A stretch of 64,000 nt of DNA, from contig JAHRHY010000001.1 of the NCBI GenBank assembly GCA_019671135.1, positions 2,108,001 through 2,172,000 of the forward strand. Reading direction: 5' to 3'. The notes under the pieces are model-generated. The model was not told the DNA's origin. It did not search any database and saw nothing but the letters and a program-made list of their open reading frames with translations. Position numbers and translations under genes: made by a program. Positions 1 to 10,433 of this stretch are shown piece by piece (positions within the stretch are counted from its first letter, which is position 1; each line of letters begins with the position of its first letter). Source of the DNA: Linnemannia hyalina. Its lineage: Eukaryota; Mortierellomycota; Mortierellomycetes; Mortierellales; Mortierellaceae.

Positions 1-422
1 TTAATTCCAGGGTGCGCCAACGGTCTGCCACGTCGCGTCTTGCTACAGGGTTGGAGACTGAAAAAAGTGGACCTGTAGAAACTATCATGAGTATATTGGT
101 CAGGGGCACACGGCGTAAATAGTCAATGGTGTCAGCAGACAAGGATTTGTTGTCAACACACCATTGGAGCAAAGCAACACCGGTCAGCAACTCTATTCAA
201 CCTTCGCCTTGTAAACTTCCAAAACGGCGACCAATTGATCACACAACGGGCAATTGGGGTGATGGACTGAAGGAGGTTTGTCTGAGTAGAAGCGAACACG
301 TCTTCATAGGAAAAGCATTGCAGCCGCCGGCCATTACTCACAGGTTCATCCTCATCAAACGCTAGGTCGGCACACTCTGGCAAGTTAGCATGCACATCAT
401 ACAGTGAAAAGGGTGTCGGCAA
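1..422 (-). pseudogene. Coding-like remnant running off the left edge
   Basis: Read on the minus strand, 1-203 is open to the window edge and looks like real protein (ELLTGVALLQWCVDNKSLSA, later RRDVADRWRTLEL). A second patch at about 422-205 encodes a Cys-containing stretch (HHPNCPLCDQLVAVLEVYKA) that can be joined upstream through a GTAATG...CTCAG intron of about 55 nt. The two patches meet in different frames at about 203-207 with no usable intron, so a small frameshift is likely. I do not recognise the family. It could be a decayed gene, or a real gene with an intron I misread. The rest lies outside the window. Confidence 0.3.
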
Positions 423-2450
423 AGCCCTTGCTTGCAGTTACAAATATCGGTTGTGTCGCCAAATTCTATCTTTCATTCACTCCTCATTTTGTGCTGCGTC
501 CCTGTGGGCTCATCGTATGCACAACTGCATGGTATGAGACGCTTCTTCTTCCCTTTTTCATGGCTTCTATCTATCTCTCCATGATACTCAGATATAGCGG
601 ACCCTGACTGAACAACAAGGAGCTCGCCGAATTGTCAGATAGGTAAGTCCCTCTCCTCCTCTTAAGCCGATGTTTTTATTTTTACTGCTTGCTGTCATTG
701 TTGTTGTGAATTCCTCCATTTGCAATGTGCACACCAGTTTTTACAAATACTTTCGTTCTTTTGCTGTTGAGACAAGTACAAAATAAAATGGATCTCCATA
801 GTCAAGTAAGTCCACCATGAGGGGCGCCACGAAAAATACCTGTGCGTGGGTAAGCAACCCTGTCATCCATCCCTTCCTCACTCCCTTCTTTCTCTGTCTC
901 CCTATTATAGGTGTAATGAACATGACTCTGCTGAATACACCGTCTGCGTTGATTTGAAAATAGATTTGAGTCTTGTCCAGGTAAAGGTGAAGGAAGGTGT
1001 ATCATTTTTCAACTCACGCGGAAGGACCTTCTGGAAATATGATCCATTAGGAGGATGGCTCCCTTTTAATATCACTCCTCTATTTGAAACACACGCCTCA
1101 TAGGGAGAAACAGAGACACCATTTTGATTCTAGGACCCCACATTAAGGGATGCTCTGTTCAATGGTGGAACTAGAAGAACAAATGTGCTCAGTCATTTTT
1201 CATCTGTCAGTTTGTCTATCTGATTGTCGCGAAACGCGATCGATTTTGTCGCTACTGTTAGTGCTACCAGACTGGGATGCTTTCGGCGAGGCTATCTGGT
1301 TTGGGGCGTTCATGACGAGGAGAATGATGTCAATGACGATCAAAGTGCGTGACGAAGGAAATATGCCTATAGCGTATCGCCCTTTCACTTACATCCCATC
1401 CACATGGAGTCTTTAGGCGAATGGGTCACTGCACTCTGCTATTTATCTGTCTTTAGAACCACCTCCTGTCCTTGCTCGCCGCCATTTGTCGGTCGTTTTG
1501 ATGTCAAAGAAACCCTAACGACGAGTGACCACACCGGTGCAGCTGGTGAAAGAACAACAAGAAAATGAGAAGATACTGAAAGATCCGTGGTGCTATGGGT
1601 CAACCACTCACTCTGCAATGCATCTTTTTTTTTCTTCCCGGCAGTTTTGTTTTGCTATGTGGTTCTCTCCTCCGTTCTTTCTGTCACCTTTCTCGCTGCG
1701 GGAAAAGAGATACTACGAAGAAAGCAACACAAATGCTGTGTGCTACTTGCCATGTACCTTGTTGGTTGTCAGCGTCAGCTTTTCCTTTGAACTTCTGACG
1801 GACCCATCATTTGTCCAGCCAACTGACACCCATTTCATCTTTTTGGATCTTCTTCCTTCCTGACCCTTTACTCTCCTGCGTGGTTTACCCGTTCATGGAA
1901 ATGGCATGAATGGATGGAGGCCAGGCTGTTCATCCCAGCTTTCTTTTGTAAGACCCCACCGCGTCCCCCGTCCTTCTTGCTTTGCCTTTTTCGACTTGTT
2001 GAGCCCCAACCTATGGTTTCCATTTTTTTTCCTGTCTGTTGTTTGTTTTCGTGTTGGACTCCAAGTTCCCCTCCTTTTCTTTCGATCGAAAGTGAGAATA
2101 GCGAGAGGAAGGCACACAATCGGAGGGAACACATACGAGACCCCTTGCTCCTTATTCTTATGCGACAGTGTTCCTTTTGTGCTTACAACGGGAGAAGGGA
2201 AAAGGAGACATGGGAAAGGGGCACGGGCAAGGCCAATTGAGAACGAACTGTTGAGAAAATAGACGTTTGTGCTGTTAAAGAGTTAGGAGGGGACACAAAT
2301 CGCACGCACACAGAAAACCCATGGCCATAAACCCAACCCAACTCCAGCCCCGACCCCACTGCAACCATACACCAGTCAGTAACGAAGTAAGACACCTAAA
2401 CCTGAGGACATCTTTGCTCAGCAATTGGTTGTGGGGGACATCATTAAAGC
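423..2450. other. Spacer with broken coding-like patches
   Basis: No gene model can be supported. Between about 1170 and 750 the minus strand carries protein-like segments (for example GSHPPNGSYFQKVLPRELKN) interrupted by an in-frame TAG and by frame changes. These probably belong to the same decayed minus-strand locus as 1-422. From about 1600 to 2450 the sequence is pyrimidine-rich and typical of a promoter-proximal region of the downstream gene. Confidence 0.35.
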
Positions 2451-2460
2451 GTTCAAACAG

Positions 2461-2467
2461 TATAAAG
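2461..2467 (+). promoter_or_regulatory. TATA box of the OB-fold gene
   Basis: TATAAAG lies 196 nt upstream of the start codon at 2657 and is followed by a pyrimidine-rich then CAA-rich leader, the same layout as other genes in the window. Confidence 0.5.
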
Positions 2468-2656
2468 GACGCACCTCCTCTTTCGTTATTTCTTTCTTCT
2501 TTATTGTCCCTTCAACACTTTTCTACAGCTGAACAACAACAAAACAACCTTTCTCATTCAATTCAATTCAACTCTGCCCATAAAGCCCCTTGTCTTTATC
2601 AAGTAACACTCTCACTTCAACCCGCTTCCTCTCCTTCTCAAAAAGCAGCAAGCCTC

Positions 2657-3851
2657 ATGTCTTCACCCACCTGTAAGTGGACAGTACTAGCCAGGTTCTG
2701 CAATCCACTCGTCCAGGAACCGGGTTCACACACATACACAAGCATTCCCCTTCGCTCACACCTAACTCTTTGTTTCCTTACTTTCAAACTAGTTATCAAT
2801 GTTGCGTCGTTGGTGCCAGACCAACACCACTGCAACCTCAAACTTCGGGTCCTCTCCGTCGAGACCATCGCAGAGACCATCCACCCTGAGAGTATGTTTG
2901 CTTGCCAACCTTTCTTCTCCCACGCTTGCCGCTATCGCTCAATCTTCATTTCAATCAACTAACTGGGCACTCTCTTTGCTTCTTTTCAATCCCATTCGTT
3001 TGATCCTGTAGCTGGTAAAATTATTCAGTCTGCAGAGGCCATCGTTGGAGACGACACCGCATGTATCCTGCTCAACCTCAAAAATGGTAAAAACTCCCAA
3101 CAGTTCATGTTTCACCCCTGTTCAGGAGGTCTAGAGCTCGCCTTCTTACCACTCGCATGGCAGGGCTGTCCGACTAAAAATCCTATTTCCTATCCTTGCA
3201 CGGTTGATTTTCTCCACCCTCTCTCTCCCCCTAGATCAAGTCAACCTCCTGGCTCGCAATGCAAGACTGCAGATCCTCAATGCAAACGTCAACATGTACC
3301 GCGGATTTATGCGTCTAGAAGTCAATGAAGACGAGGACAGCAACAACAGCAACAGCAACGGCAACGGTGATGGGGAACATGAGCGGCCTTCGATTACAAC
3401 CATCATGGACGAGGACGATGAGGATGGTCAGGATAGTGTATTGAGTCGGGATGGAGACAAGATGGCTTCGACGACTACCTTGACGACTTCAACCTACCCA
3501 CAGAGTCTAATCACACATGCGGCAGCAACGCAGGCTGCACAAACAGCAGCATCGGCAGCGTTGTCATCATCATTGACAAGACCAGTAGGACTACCATCAT
3601 ACAACTCCAGTGGAGCTATGACAACAGTCGCGGCAGCATCGTCCTCCATGTCAACAGCAACCATCGTATCTGGGTCTTCCTCCAACTCCTTGGCATCTAC
3701 AGCCTCTTCTTCATCATCATCATCGTTTGCAAGCAGAGATCAGATGGAGGTGGAGATGCGGTTGGGGACAGGAGGCAGTGTACCATTGATGGAGTACTAC
3801 CGCTCCATTGAGTTTACCTACTTTTCGACAGTGGAGCCAGTTGGCCGCTAA
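2657..3851 (+). CDS. Ssb-like OB-fold nucleic acid-binding protein
   Basis: Predicted single-stranded nucleic acid-binding protein of the OB-fold group that includes plant At4g28440 and archaeal/SOSS-B-type SSBs. Exons: 2657-2672, 2793-2891, 3012-3086, 3235-3851; 268 aa. All introns have GT-AG ends and phases agree. The OB fold is in the first ~95 residues: MSSPTFINVASLV, then NLKLRVLSVETI, IIQSAEAIVGDDTACILL, DQVNLLARNARLQILNANV and MYRGFMRLEV, matching the pattern of KVxSxETI, AEAxVGDETGxI, LRNAKI and MFKGxMRL of the family. The C-terminal ~170 residues are a disordered Asn/Ser/Asp then Ala/Ser-rich tail ending in an aromatic stretch (EFTYFSTVEPVGR). The first exon encodes only five residues. 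Function beyond nucleic acid binding is inference. Confidence 0.8.
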
Positions 3852-5500
3852 AAAATCGGTTGTCTTTCGCTCCTCTTCGTCTTCTTTTACTACTCCTTTT
3901 TTGTAGTGCGCCTAACTTTCAGGAGACAAGGATGAGTGGTGAGTAGTGAGAAGGAGAGAGGGGAAGGGGGTGGTGGTGGTGGTGGAGAAAAGGTGGAGGA
4001 GGTGGGGAAAGGGAACACTGACAAAGACAAGGACGATAGTGATGGACCTATCACAGTCAGCGACAAAGGACGAACGACTACGCCGACGAAAGATGTACAG
4101 AGAGGGGAGGAAGGAGAACAGAAAGAAAAAAAACGGGGGAGAGGAGCAAGTTCCATCTGAAGGAGGACACTTTTTTGTTTCGTAAGGGGGCTTCTCTTTT
4201 CTTCTTTTTCACGGAGACGACTTTTTCTCACTCCTTCTTTCACTGGAGCTGCCATGTCTGCAGCTTAGTATCTCTTTTACTTTTCTTTTATATATATATT
4301 CGCATCAGGGCCATAAATGGACCCCATTTCAGACAAGAGTTATCTTTTTTGTGTACAGTACCAATAAACGATTCATTCATTCATTCATTGACGGGATAAA
4401 GGATGTGCATGTAGGTAGAAAGAGGCGATTGATCCTCAAGCGAGAAAGGAGACATCAATAGGCGAGAATTACCTTTTTTTTTTTTTCGCGTTGCTACTTT
4501 TGGTCTGTAGCAATGTTCCCCCAATCGCAGCAACATGGATCCGAGCAAAGAAAAAAAAAGAGATTTGGAGGCGGAGCGCAGGGGGAGTTCAGAGAATGAG
4601 CGAGAAAGAAAAAAAAGACGAGCATTGTTGAGGTGATGGTACGGTCGTAGGATTCGGTTTGATAACACTCGTCTCCTTATCGTAACTTGAAAGCTCACTT
4701 TCCTTATGCGATGGAAGAGGGGAAGTGGGGCTCTCACTTGCATTGTCTTTGTAATCACGTTTGACTGTCTCATCGAGGGGAAGTAGTGTGTGAATAATGA
4801 GTCCAGGCCTGAGGAACAGAACAAGAACGTGTCGACCACCAAGTTGGCTGTAAGCAAGGCCCTTCCTCATACAACTTTTACGCGGGAGCAGACATCCAGG
4901 GGTGATTAGAATGAGTTGGTTGGCCAGAGAGGGAGATGTTTCGATCAGTGAGCGATCGTGCCTGGATTTTTTTCCCGTAAAGAAAGGTCTACCGAAAAAG
5001 AAAGTACAAGCCTTCGTAGACGCAGGCATTCATAGCTATGCTCTACTGGGGGTCATGGTTGGATAACACTTTCGTCAGCATAAATGCATGTTTGAAATGA
5101 GGCGTAAGAAAAGCAACGGCAACTAAAAAAGGTATCGTTTTTGTTTATGAGCCGAAGGCATGCTGTTTTCTCATGACAAAAGGGAAGGCGGTGGTGGTTG
5201 TGTCCTGGGGGTACTGGGAGAATACAGCCACTCCCTTTCGACTACTTCTTTGTTCCTTTCTCCTCTTGACTCTAACGCCCAGGCCATGGCGGTAATGTTT
5301 ATTTTGTTCTTCGCGAACAATGGCCCTGTTGCTGTTAATGACCATGACCTCACTCTACCATCACTTCCTCCTAGCTGTCGATTAAAGTTTATTTAGCGTG
5401 TGGAGCATGCGTCCGAATATTTACGTGACATCATTAGTTTTTTTTATTCAACCTGGTACACCATCGTCATTATCTTTATCACCCACGCGCTAGTTTAACT
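3852..5500. other. Intergenic spacer, 3' UTR and promoter
   Basis: No supported gene. The first ~530 nt look like the 3' UTR of the OB-fold gene (AATAAA at 4363, then an ATTC microsatellite). The remainder is low-complexity with poly-T/poly-A runs and no protein-like exon flanked by splice sites. Confidence 0.5.
4363..4368 (+). terminator. Possible poly(A) signal
   Basis: AATAAA followed directly by an ATTC-type tandem repeat (4369-4389), about 510 nt after the stop of the OB-fold gene. The distance is long, so assignment is tentative. Confidence 0.35.
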
Positions 5501-5524
5501 TAACATCTGTGTTCCCCCTGGAAG

Positions 5525-5531
5525 TATAAAA
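5525..5531 (+). promoter_or_regulatory. TATA box of the DUF4203 gene
   Basis: TATAAAA lies 140 nt before the ATG at 5665, followed by a leader with a CAGCAACAACAACAACAACC run at 5591-5610. Confidence 0.6.
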
Positions 5532-5664
5532 GGAACCGACCCTGGCTGCTTTTTTCATTCTTCATTCTCACCTTCACATTCATTCAACAGCAGCAACAAC
5601 AACAACAACCTTCTCTCGCCTCCACCTTCCACCAAGACAACCACCAAAGAACAACAAAAAAGCA

Positions 5665-6546
5665 ATGTCCTCGATCGCTGCAGTCTCGCCTCGCCCAAGG
5701 TCCATGATGCGTTGTGCACCCATCTACATGCTCATGTTCCTCTCAACCGTCATCAACCTCTTCACCGCCCACGCAGCACCTGTCAGCGGTGACAAGGACG
5801 GCGATGCCCTCGACAAGGCCCGCGCAGGCCCTTATAACCTCTCTGTCCAAGCCGGTATTGCCGGTGCGATCCTGATCATTACCGGTCTCATCCTCTGCTT
5901 CTTTGGTAACCGCTTCTTCCGTGTCTGCATGTTCTTGATCGGTTTTTACTTTTTCGGAAACGTCTCCTACATCGGCATGGCCAACGGTGGTGTCACCTCG
6001 GAAACGCTTCTCCTCGTCGTCTCGATCGTGGTCGGTATCCTTGGAGGTCTCCTCCTCGTCTGCTGCTCTCGTCTCGGTGTCGCCATTCTCGGTGCTCTGG
6101 CTCTGTACTCCTTGGGTCTCTGGATCTTGGGCTGGAAGTCTGGTGGTGTGATCACCTCGAGCGTCGGTCGCGGCATCTTCTTGGCAGTTCTCGCCATCCT
6201 CGGTTTCATCCTTGGCTTTGTTCGTGAACACGAGACCGTCATTATTGGTTCGGCCATCTTGGGCGCCTATGCGTTTGTTGCCGGTGTCGATCTTTATGCC
6301 CACACGGGTTTCATCCAGCAGACTGATTCGTTCATCAACTCCAAGAGCAGCAACGTTGGCGGTCGCGTTGGGTCTATCTCGGGTGAGCAAATTGCTCTGT
6401 TGGTGACCTTTATAGTTCTGGCCCTCATTGGTATGGCTGTCCAGTTCCGTATGTGGGGCCGCCGTAACTTCCGCCCTTCCCGCAGCAACGCCGTCTATAC
6501 CGAGAAGCCCTCTCGCTTTGGAGGTTACTTCAGTCGTCGCCACTAA
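5665..6546 (+). CDS. TMEM198/TM7S3-like (DUF4203) membrane protein
   Basis: Single-exon gene, 293 aa. The start follows a CAA-rich leader (AAAAAAGCAATG) and opens with a signal peptide or signal anchor (MLMFLSTVINLFTAHAAP, residues ~22-40). Then come about seven hydrophobic segments: GIAGAILIITGLILCFFGNR (~66-85), FLIGFYFFGN, LLLVVSIVVGILGGLLLVCC, VAILGALALYSLGLWILG, IFLAVLAILGFILGF, VIIGSAILGAYAFVAGVDLY and IALLVTFIVLALIGMAVQF. The N-terminal GxxLxxxG and CFFGNRFFR pattern and the Gly-rich helices are typical of the TM7S3/TM198 family (DUF4203). The C-tail is short and basic. The biochemical role is unknown; animal members are linked to Wnt signalling, which does not transfer to fungi. An AATAAA at 6658 likely ends the transcript. 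Confidence 0.8.
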   Translation: MSSIAAVSPRPRSMMRCAPIYMLMFLSTVINLFTAHAAPVSGDKDGDALDKARAGPYNLSVQAGIAGAILIITGLILCFFGNRFFRVCMFLIGFYFFGNVSYIGMANGGVTSETLLLVVSIVVGILGGLLLVCCSRLGVAILGALALYSLGLWILGWKSGGVITSSVGRGIFLAVLAILGFILGFVREHETVIIGSAILGAYAFVAGVDLYAHTGFIQQTDSFINSKSSNVGGRVGSISGEQIALLVTFIVLALIGMAVQFRMWGRRNFRPSRSNAVYTEKPSRFGGYFSRRH

Positions 6547-7126
6547 ATAACGACACTTAATGGCTTTTTCATGAAATACCCACACCCAAACATTTACACA
6601 TATAACTATGTATCCTTGTAATCTTTAATACCAACAACCTGTACCCTATACATTTGCAATAAAACACGAACACGAACAGTATCTTATATCCTTTGGTATG
6701 TTACCCTTGGCTGAACACGAGCCCAGAAGGTCCAGCCCCTCCTTGCTCTTTAGCGCGCGTCGCTTAGTAGTAAGCGGTTGTGGTGCATGAATCGATAATT
6801 CAAAGTGAAACTCACCCAGACAATTCGTTAGTAATAATTTTTTCAGCAAGGACGCTAGCCGTTCTGTCTGGATCTCCTCATATTGTTCACCTTTTGGATT
6901 AACCCCTCTCTCTGTCTCCCTCCTTCGCTTCCTTCCTTACTCTTTTCCACCTTCTCCTACTCTCCCACGCTTTTCTCGCTCTCACGTCTTCCTGTGTCTG
7001 CTTACCTCATACAAATACCATACCAGCGCCCTTGATCTCTACCTTTGCCTTCTCATACCCATCATACTCTATCCATTGACACATTCATATTCATATCCAT
7101 ATTCACAGACGCAGACTCAAGAAAAA
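6547..7126. other. Intergenic: 3' UTR then pyrimidine-rich promoter
   Basis: Holds the poly(A) signal at 6658 and, from about 6890, a long C/T-rich tract leading into the next gene. No exon-like sequence seen. Confidence 0.5.
6658..6663 (+). terminator. Poly(A) signal of the DUF4203 gene
   Basis: AATAAA 112 nt after the stop codon at 6544-6546. Confidence 0.5.
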
Positions 7127-8722
7127 ATGGCATCGCACCAGACAGCAGCTATCCCTATTAATCGTCACCACAAGCGATCCGTCGATAGAGTTCTCCCACC
7201 AGCTCTCGAAGTCAGGCTAGCTCGCCTCTCTATCGACGAGGGCGAATCCAAGAGCGCCCATATCGTCCCTGCCCCACCTTCCTTGCCTCTCCGCATGGGC
7301 ATGCCTGACTTTGAGCGGGTATACAACCAGTCCGACAGCCAAGACAGCTTCAGTAGCAGCGTCAGCAGTGCCAACAGTACCAACAGCAACGGTGTCGAGT
7401 TCATCGTCGAAGGAACCCCAAGTTCTTACACCAACAAGAGTAGGCTGGGCAAGCTTGGGTCCGACAAGGGAACCACGGGACTTCATCGTCGTCTCGATAA
7501 CCACCACCACCATCGTCATCGTCATCATCACAACCATCAACATCAACAACGTCGGAGCAGGTCTATGCTCAACCCCCAATCACCTTCAGCACTCCTCCAG
7601 ATCGACCAGCAGCACCAGCAGCATTACCATCAACCCAACATCGGTGTGAAGTACAATCGGAGGAGCCGATCGGGATCGCAACTCCTGGGTGAATTTGGGG
7701 GCACCAACAGGACAAACAACAATGGAGGTGGCTCGCCCTTTCGGGTGCCCTTGTTTCCAAAAAAGACAAGTGGTGGTGATGTTTATCCAACTAGCCCCAT
7801 GATAATGACGACCGAGTTTGGGGAGGATTTGTTTCATTGGAACACTCTGGAACTCGACAATGGCTTTGCTGACAGTCCAACAACAGCAACAGCAATTATG
7901 GAGAAAACGGGTACAGTAGCCTCACTCACCAGCTACAGACCACATCCGCACCGACAGGCAGGAATCTACAAGTGCGACGGTAGGATGAACGAGTTCGATA
8001 CCAGTCTGCAAGCGTGCCCATCGACATATCACACCCCGCCAACACTGCACTCTTCTTCGAGGAAAGGGCCTCTCTCGGCTAATTCCTCTCGAGCCTCATC
8101 TCGTTCCCGATCCCCTCTTCAGGAACTCTCCGAGAACGCTGTGGGGATGCGAGATCGGCTATTCGAGTTCTCTCAAACCAAGGCACAACAAGGTCTGCGT
8201 ATCGATACATTGGATAACAGCGGAGAGCATTTAGATGTTCCCGAGATGGATAAGGATCGATTACCTCCTGCGTCACCCATGTCTATCGGGGCGATGTCGA
8301 ACGAACAAGATCGTTGGAAGTCACCAACACTTTCTGCGCTCGCCTCTCCATCATTTTCCCGGGGTCCTTCACCTCGTCCCTTGTCTCCCTCTCCTCGCTC
8401 ACAGCGATCGGCCATGGTGATGGCTATGCATGCAGGTCGCGGCACTACGGACAAAGAAGACCTTTATCTTTCCGAATCGGCGGCAGCGGAGGATGATATT
8501 AATATAGAGATCCCGTTGATCGAGACTCGAGATGAGGTTCCGTTGCAGGATATCTGGAGGATGGAGGATGAGGAGCGCAAGGACCGATTGAATGGCGCTG
8601 AGGCTACTACCGATGTTTCGTCGATTGAAGAGCACATTGCGCGCATGAAAGGGGAGCAGCACGCCCATGAGGAGGCGCGACTGATCCAAGAGGCTATTGA
8701 TGCGCATTCTCAGGCGCTGTAG
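7127..8722 (+). CDS. Unknown Ser/His-rich protein
   Basis: Single-exon, 531 aa. The frame opens upstream at TTG, but 7127 is the first ATG, sits in AAAAAATGG and follows a C/T-rich leader. I recognise no family. The sequence is mostly disordered: an N-terminal basic segment with a possible short conserved helix (LPPALEVRLARLSIDEGE, ~26-43), a Ser/Asn stretch, a His run (HHHHRHRHHH, ~125-135), several Arg-Ser and Ser-Pro rich parts (SFSRGPSPRPLSPSPRSQR, ~425) and an acidic C-terminal ~70 residues ending in a predicted amphipathic helix (EEHIARMKGEQHAHEEARLI). The many SP and RxxS sites suggest a phosphorylated regulatory or scaffold protein. That is inference; no catalytic motif is visible. 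AATAAA at 8762 is the likely 3' signal. Confidence 0.7.
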   Translation: MASHQTAAIPINRHHKRSVDRVLPPALEVRLARLSIDEGESKSAHIVPAPPSLPLRMGMPDFERVYNQSDSQDSFSSSVSSANSTNSNGVEFIVEGTPSSYTNKSRLGKLGSDKGTTGLHRRLDNHHHHRHRHHHNHQHQQRRSRSMLNPQSPSALLQIDQQHQQHYHQPNIGVKYNRRSRSGSQLLGEFGGTNRTNNNGGGSPFRVPLFPKKTSGGDVYPTSPMIMTTEFGEDLFHWNTLELDNGFADSPTTATAIMEKTGTVASLTSYRPHPHRQAGIYKCDGRMNEFDTSLQACPSTYHTPPTLHSSSRKGPLSANSSRASSRSRSPLQELSENAVGMRDRLFEFSQTKAQQGLRIDTLDNSGEHLDVPEMDKDRLPPASPMSIGAMSNEQDRWKSPTLSALASPSFSRGPSPRPLSPSPRSQRSAMVMAMHAGRGTTDKEDLYLSESAAAEDDINIEIPLIETRDEVPLQDIWRMEDEERKDRLNGAEATTDVSSIEEHIARMKGEQHAHEEARLIQEAIDAHSQAL

Positions 8723-8865
8723 ATAACCTTGCACACTCACACTTGCGCAAGCAGTTTAACAAATAAAATTCTCATCGGACAGATAACCAAGCTGGTTTCC
8801 CTTGTGCAGGTCCGGGATTTGAAATGGCTTCCTGCGGCGCACAAAGAGTGACGGTTGTTCTTGGG

Positions 8866-8873
8866 TATTAAAA
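8866..8873 (+). promoter_or_regulatory. TATA-like box of the QNG1 gene
   Basis: TATTAAAA 104-111 nt before the ATG at 8977. Confidence 0.4.
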
Positions 8874-8976
8874 GGGCGCGTGCGTGGCATGGCTACATAC
8901 TCTTCTTCACCACTTTTACCCCCATCTCTTATTCTTATTTTCCCACACTCCCAGCAGGATAGCATCAACATTCACA

Positions 8977-10166
8977 ATGACTTTTACTTGCCCCTCCAAC
9001 CTCTACGAGTCCGTCTACACCAGCACCAAGCAGTGCCGCGAGCGCAGCGACATCAGGGTATGCCTCTTTTCTACATTCTCATTCATCGGTTACTTTTATT
9101 GTCGCGGTTTACATTTAAAATGTACTCACATCATTTCCTTACTTTACATTCGCTTTTTATTCGAATCAAACAGATTGACCAAAACGCAATTGTCGGCTTC
9201 CTCGACAAACTCACGCAAGAATCCTGGGACAAGCACTCGGTCGCCAATGGAATGTCTTTCCCTCTCAAGTTCGACTCATTGGAGCAAGAAGTCAACATCC
9301 TCTCTTTGATCGATATCCTCAACACTGGACACGGATTCCGCAAGGAACTTCACGAGGATTCGGATCGTGGCGCCTTTGAGACCATAGTCTTTGGCATCAT
9401 GTCCTTCCACATTTCGTCCTCGGCCACCACTGCCGACGCGCTCTCAAGGCTGACAGGATGGGAGGTCGGATCACATTTCGGAATTACGATGCAGAAGGAT
9501 GTTCCCTCAGAGTTGGCCCATGTCACCATGTCCAAGCCCTCGATCGCATCCAAGCTTGCAGGACAACTTCAGGGAGTCCTGAACGAGACTGGACGTGTTT
9601 TGAAGGAGAAGAAGTTTGAGACCCTGGGCGCGTTTGTGATCGATGCCGCCAAGAGGGCCAACGGATCGGGCGAGAAGTTTGCAGAGATCTTGATCAACAC
9701 CTTCCCAGCATTCCAGGATTGTGCAGAGATTGATGGCGAGAAGGTTTATATTTTCAAGAAGGCGTTCTTGTTGGCCTCGAGCCTTGAGCGTCGCTTTGGA
9801 GCCACGGAGCCGATCTTTGCGTTCAAGGGATTGGAGAAGAGCCCCATCTTTGCCGATAATGTGATTCCTACGATGATGGTTCACTTTGGGATCTTGGTAT
9901 TACCCGAGTCGTTGAAGCATACTGTTCAGGAGGATGGAGTGACGACGGTCGAGGAGTCGTACCGTCTCCGTGCGGCTGCAGTAGATGGTTGTCGCGAGAT
10001 TGTGGAGAAGGCCAATCTGAAGGGTGAGGATAAGATTGGTAAGGTTGAGTTTGGGGAGAAGGGCATGTCGTCGTGTGATTTGGATGTCTATCTCTGGAGA
10101 GTCGCCAAGGAGCCTCAGTACCGCAAGATCCCCCGCTTCCACTGCAAGGAAACCATCTTCTTCTGA
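8977..10166 (+). CDS. QNG1: Queuosine 5'-phosphate N-glycosylase (queuosine salvage)
   Basis: Salvage enzyme that releases queuine base from queuosine 5'-phosphate so that it can be reinserted into tRNA (C9orf64/DUF2419 family). Exons 8977-9057 and 9174-10166; 357 aa, near the family's usual length (~340). Family marks visible: an N-terminal helical region, FPLKFDSLEQEVNILSLIDI, a lid-like region with LNTGHGFRKELH, ALSRLTGWEVGSHFGI, and in the C-terminal half FAFKGLEKSPIFADNVIP, YRLRAAAVDGCREIVE and the near-terminal DLDVYLWRVAK. The start ATG in TTCACAATGA resembles other starts here. No fungus makes queuine de novo, so the gene implies uptake from food or bacteria; this is established biology for eukaryotes. 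AATAAA at 10183. Confidence 0.93.
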
Positions 10167-10182
10167 AGTGTTCGTAGTTGTC

Positions 10183-10188
10183 AATAAA
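10183..10188 (+). terminator. Poly(A) signal of QNG1
   Basis: AATAAA 17 nt after the stop codon. Confidence 0.5.
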
Positions 10189-10433
10189 AAGAATATCCAA
10201 CATGTAACTACCCTGATGCAATATGCACGTGACAAGGATGAATCACGGTATGAGTATAGGAGAGCATAAGCTGCGTTTCGATTCCGTCCCTCGGTGAGCA
10301 TTTAGATTTTTTTTTTATTATTTGATTTTTGTTTGTTCTCTACTTTTTCTCCTTCGACCCCATCAACCTCGACCTCCCCTTTCCCTCTCTCCCTCTCCCT
10401 CTCCCTCTCTTTTCCTCTCTCCTTTATTACACA

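Noticed and set aside
600..790. Plus-strand exon pair ending LNNKELAELSDR
   Set aside because: An in-frame stop lies directly upstream and no acceptor explains its start, so it cannot be joined to anything.
4381..5029. Long minus-strand open frames
   Set aside because: Composition is that of antisense low-complexity DNA (Ser, Leu, Pro, Lys runs). There are no splice partners, no recognisable motif, and no promoter-like start.
5743..6585. 280-codon minus-strand open frame opposite the DUF4203 gene
   Set aside because: A shadow of the plus-strand codon bias. The plus frame has a signal peptide and membrane helices, whereas the minus frame is Asp/Thr/Glu-rich without structure.
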